From Parachlorella kessleri (taxonomy: Eukaryota > Chlorophyta > Trebouxiophyceae > Chlorellales > Chlorellaceae), in the NCBI GenBank assembly GCA_001598975.1, contig BBXU01002051.1:1-64000 (forward strand): 64,000 nucleotides of DNA, read 5' to 3'. Under the pieces are notes generated by a model, which searched no databases, was not told where the DNA came from, and saw only the letters and a program-made list of their open reading frames with translations. How positions within the stretch are numbered: position 1 is the first letter of the stretch; every line of letters begins with the position of its first letter. A program made the position numbers and the translations under genes. Of this stretch, positions 59,997-64,000 are shown one piece after another.

Positions 59997-62900
59997 ATGG
60001 CTGCAGCCTTGAACGATGACACAACACAGGAATCGTTCGACGACAGCCTCTTTTTGGAGGCAGCTTTAGCCGCTGAGCTTCAGTATCAACGCAGCAGCAG
60101 ACCCCTTGGACAGGCAAGTAGCTTGGGTGGAAGTGTACTGGCTAGAGGTAGCCCACAACAGGCGTACTAGCCTTCCAGTGCAGGTGGAGCCGAGCTGTTG
60201 CAAGGTCTTGCCAAGAGATCTCCGGTGCGCTCAGCGGCAAGGTGCTGGCTTACCACCTCTCCGTTCCATTAACGTGGTGAGGTCCCCGGAGGCGGCTCCA
60301 GCAAATGTCCGCAACTCCTTGCAGCAGAAGCTAGTGCCTGCTGGCATTGAGGCTTCACATATATCGTCTGTTGCATTGCCAGCAAGGACGACAACTTTAC
60401 GCCAGCTCTTCCACCGACCACAGGTTGCGCGCAGCGGCGTCGCCCGAGCAGCACGTACGGAACCACCACAGCAGCAGCTTCCTGGCTGGCAATTGCAAGC
60501 TCCGCTGCAAATGCCAGGGCAGGCCCTGCAAGGGCAGTGCTGCCAAGACCAGTGGCAGCTCAAACCGACGTACGAAGCTTGTCAGCCAGCGCCAGCGCCG
60601 CTCTCCGAGGCAGGCCGTGGGTGTGCATCGTCTGGCGAAGCACTTGAGAATGGGGGCTTCAATCCAGTCTCCGGCAAGGTCCTGGAATCCCTGCACGGCT
60701 CCCGTGCACTTGAAGTCGGAGGTCCAATGCAGGCTAGTAGTTGCCGGCAGCTGGGCCACTTGCAGCAGCAGCAGAAGGAGTCCGGGCAGCCTGACGCTGT
60801 GGGAACAATATCAGGGCCAGCCACAATAGCAGCAATAGCAGTAGCAGCAGCTAGTGGTGCTCCCGTGTTGTCATTCCGCCCCAGTGTCAGCGCACAGCCA
60901 CATCCAACTGAGCAGGCAGCCGAGGGAGGGCAGACTGGTGAGGCAGCTTGCAAGCCGGAGGCAGAGCGCAAGCGTGGCAAGCTGCGGCAGCTGTTTGAAT
61001 ACCTTGTTGTTTATGATCTGGAGGCCACTTGCGACAAGGAGAAGAAGCTGCAACCCCAGGTGCTGAGGTTCACAAGCTGGCTTGGATTTGTGCTGCATAG
61101 GTCATGAAAGTCGCCGGCAAAGGCACAGCGCATGGCTGCAAATCGTATCGTTCGTCTGGCGGATGAGTTTGCTGCTTGGCTGGATGAGGCAGTCCGTTTC
61201 AGTTCTCTTGTCCCAAGATACAATGCCTTGGGAAGCAGGCAGCCGGTGTGGCTGGCGGGGCAGTCCACTTCTGCTCTCTTGCCCCAGGGAACAATTGATT
61301 GCAGGCCAATGTCGGCAAGTGACCTGTGCACTGTTGGACGTTGGACAACCAATTTTTGTAAATCGCGTCCTGTCATACCGTCTCATGCAGGAGATCATTG
61401 AACTGTCAGCTGTGATAGTGGACACTCATACACTGCAGCTGGGGGCAACCTTCCAGCAGTATGTGCGCCCCACATGCCACCCGCAGTTGGCATCCTTCTG
61501 CACTGAATTGACAGGCATCACGCAGGACATGTGAGTCTGAGCGCAGGTCAGCCTTGCCCTGCTGTAGCTCTTACTCTGACATCGAAGCTGGTGTATGTTT
61601 TCTTTGGCAGCGGGCAGATTTGCGTCACTTGCACACCGGTATCTGCTACGAGGTGTGTAGGAAAGGCGCTGCCAGCCTCAGGTAAGGCATGACGGCAAGT
61701 CAACTGCCTTGCCTTAGGATTATATAACAAGGTTATCTCCTGTGCTGCAACAGGGTGGAGGCTGGCATCAGCTTGGAGGCAACTCTGGAGCGGCATACCG
61801 TGTGGCTTAGGGAGCAGGGGCTCCTGGGCCAGGGCAAATCCTTTGTACCCGCCAGCTGGACATCCTGGGACATGATGGCAAGTTTCTCTTGGGGCATCTG
61901 GCCTGGCCCAATGTGCCAGTGCACGGCTCTGCTTGCCAGGGATGGCATAGGGTCCTCCAGCTTGTTTTGTTGCGCTCGCGCCCATAAGGGCCGCAGGAAC
62001 GCACACGTCCTCTTGGCATCGTCCATTCTCTGCCTCCTTATCCCAGCACTACTTATGTATGTTGATGCCTCCCCCATTATAGCACCCGTCCCAGCGTTGC
62101 AGGAGTGGTTAAACTTCATGCTTCCCGAATGAACTGGGGTGAAATGCGTGGGTGGCCCTAGACTTTCCCGCAATTCCAGAACGAGAGCACCCAAGCAGGG
62201 CTCCACCGGTGAGGGTCGCAAGTTGGACGAATCATGGCCTTCTGCAGGTCCAGATGGAGGGCGAGTGCAAGTGGCGACAGCTGCCAAAGCCCAAGTACCT
62301 CTCGCGTTGGGTGGACCTGAAGGAGGGTGGGTTGATAAGCCCTAGGCCTGCTGCAACGCCTTATCCCAGAATCTGACTTCTTAGCCTTTTCCGGCATAAG
62401 ACTGCAGCTGTTTATGCCATAGGTTACTTACGAGCAGGGCCGCTGGTGGGTGTCATCATCAGTTTTGTGGGTGACCGAAACGGTGCAGTAGAGGTCTGGC
62501 ACCAACGGCAGATGCAGTAACAGGGGCCACGCTTCTAGCAGTCCTTGAAACTCTCACGGCAGTGGCCCTGCACGTCTCCATGCAGTGTTCAAAAAGCACT
62601 ACAACACACGCGGGAACCTCAAAGCCTGTGTGGAGCATGTTGGGCTGGAGTGGGAGGGACGGGCGCACAGCGCCATTGATGATGCAATCAACACCGCCAG
62701 GCAAGCGCCCGCATGTGCATGTTTGATTGGTCCAGCACAATAGGTGTGGCTGACCTGGACATGCGCAGAGACTGAAGGAAGAAACCACTATCTTCGGTAC
62801 CAGTGCCTACTACTCCTGGCGGGTGGTGCATGCCTGGGGGGGCGGCAACTGCATATGGTGGCCTTACCTAGGCCAGCAGCGGCTACCCTCATCCCGTTTG

Positions 62901-64000
62901 AGGTTATGTCGACATTGTGCCCACAACTGGTTAGTGGTGTGCTCTCCCCTTTGCTCGCCCTTGGCTGGATGCGGGCTGACCTGCAAACGCCCCTGGGACA
63001 GGGAGGCTTTACTAACAGGGTTGCAGTGACAGCAGGGTGTGATACATATTCTCACTATGGGTGGCTGCTGTCCACTGGTCAGCGCGGCCCACATGCACAC
63101 ACCATTGCTTTTGTCATTTAGCTTAGAGTGCCCCTGATGTGCCTCTGATGTCGCACGCATTTTACCATGCCTATTAAGCGTCTGCAGGCTGGCCATTAAG
63201 CTGATGCAGCGAGGGCTCGTGCTGGGAATCACAGGGTCCTTCTCAGGGGTTGATGCGAGCGGCAAGCTCAAGCAGACAACCCTCTTTGAGGGCAGGTGAG
63301 CAGGGGAGGTTTGGTTGACTATGGGGGCCAAGATTGGAGGTGCGAGTGCTCAGGTGTGAGCTTACATGTGCTTGGGTGCAGAGTGCTGCTCTGCAGTGGG
63401 TGAAACGCTGCTTATTTGCTCCCCTGACATGGACAGCAGATTGCTAGTAAAGAAAGCTGCAGTCAAGCTGTGGAACACTTGGAAGTTTTACCCGCCAGCT
63501 GACCTAACTTGATCCTCCTCCTCAATATAAGCGAGTGGGTTGGTGCACTGCTATATGTAGGAAACCCAAGAAGCAGCGGATCTATGATGATGCTGGTAAG
63601 TGGACTGGCAAGTGCAGCTGCGGTGTGAAAGCCAAGAAGCGCACAGTCAAGCGACCAGGTCCCACCAATGGCAAGGACTTCTGGTAAGGCTGTGGGGCGA
63701 TGGCAGCATGAGGGTGGGTCATGGAGGGTTAATGTGCGGAAGGTCAGACTGGGGTTGTCAAAAAGCCAACTTATGTCATGGCGGTTGCTAATAGCTCAGT
63801 GCGTTGAGGACACCAGCCATGGGTCTGATATGGAAGCCCGTCTCTGTGATAACTAACATGGCAGTGAGAGCGTGCCAGCTGTGAGTGCCAGAGCGGGATA
63901 GCTTGAGGGCTGTGCCTGAGCATGGATGGAGGGCTGGAATGGATAGGCATTGGAGTCCATGGCTGTCGCAGGGCACCTCAGCCTGTTGGAACTGCCTTCT
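59997..64000 (+). CDS. ERI1/ERI2-type 3'-5' exonuclease (DEDDh) with GRF zinc finger; 3' end outside window
   Basis: Exons: 59997-60113, 60184-61059, 61391-61530, 61754-61877, 62248-62326, 62586-62700, 63188-63295, 63561-63683, then a donor TG|GTAAGG and at least one more exon. About 560 residues are visible. Residues 1-320 are low-complexity (Gln/Ala/Pro/Arg). The exonuclease has Exo I YLVVYDLEATCDKE (Asp, Glu), then IIELSAVIVDTHTLQLGATF, TELTGITQDM, Exo II FVPASWTSWDM (Asp), PKYLSRWVDLK, and Exo III GRAHSAIDDAINTARL (His and Asp), so all DEDDh residues are present. After a linker comes GKCSCGVKAKKRTVKRPGPT with GKDFW, the first half of a GRF zinc finger as found in ERI2. Family roles: trimming of 5.8S rRNA and histone mRNA ends and small-RNA turnover. 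Three donors are GC (CAG|GCAAGT at 60114, ATG|GCAAGT at 61878, CAG|GCAAGC at 62701). Confidence 0.88.

Noticed and set aside
61189..61301. Two similar ~40-bp blocks in the ERI intron (GCAGTCC...CTCTTG(T/C)CCCA)
   Set aside because: They resemble each other but not the following exon, so they are ordinary intronic duplication and not an example of the exon-head pattern.
61611..61652. 42-nt in-frame cassette between ERI exons 61391-61530 and 61754-61877
   Set aside because: Splice sites and phase allow it, but direct joining restores the expected TGITQDMVEAGISLE; the extra segment (with Cys residues) has no family counterpart.

Overview
This is a nuclear segment from a green alga (Chlorophyta; a trebouxiophyte-like core chlorophyte is my best guess, but the exact lineage is inference). 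The case rests on a plastid light-harvesting gene of the LHCA3 type, a plant-type SnRK2 kinase, a DUF760 plastid-type protein, plant-type glutathione reductase, very dense short GT-AG introns, moderately high GC, CAG/CTG tracts coding poly-Gln and poly-Ala, and a TGTAA polyadenylation-type signal after LHCA3. I saw no transposase, reverse transcriptase, rRNA, tRNA or CRISPR. Exons were built by hand from splice sites, reading phase and family resemblance; boundaries with a closing phase are marked as such.

Layout. 1-704 (-): 5' end of a CDK-like kinase. 1068-5484 (+): SnRK2 kinase. 6102-21858 (-): a roughly 16 kb TIMELESS/Tof1/Swi1-type gene with about 27 exons. 22229-24977 (+): ADF/cofilin protein with a duplicated N-terminal module. 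25892-32562 (-): long Ser/Ala-rich protein with a C-terminal PH-like domain. 32702-35886 (+): MRT4 ribosome-assembly factor. 37473-40286 (-): DUF760 protein. 40791-42176 (+): unknown Ala/Glu-rich protein with one predicted membrane segment. 43480-49200 (-): glutathione reductase. 49793-53567 (-): FG-repeat nucleoporin. 53866-54190: minisatellite. 54970-57356 (+): LHCA3. 58889-59753 (-): small potentially myristoylated protein. 59997-63683 and on (+): ERI1/ERI2-type DEDDh exonuclease with a GRF zinc finger, running off the window.

Most genes are arranged as divergent pairs with short shared upstream regions (140-510 bp), separated by convergent 3' ends. The genes do not form one pathway: they cover signalling (CDK-like, SnRK2), replication-fork protection (TIMELESS), actin (ADF), ribosome assembly (MRT4), nuclear pore (NUP), redox (GR), photosystem I antenna (LHCA3) and small-RNA or rRNA trimming (ERI).

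The most unusual signals concern gene architecture. First, several introns hold decayed tandem copies of the beginning of the exon that follows (SnRK2, TIMELESS twice, MRT4 twice). Second, GC-AG introns appear concentrated in the last divergent gene pair. Third, LHCA3 has a 20-nt internal exon. Fourth, a cofilin domain is joined to a repeated short helical module.
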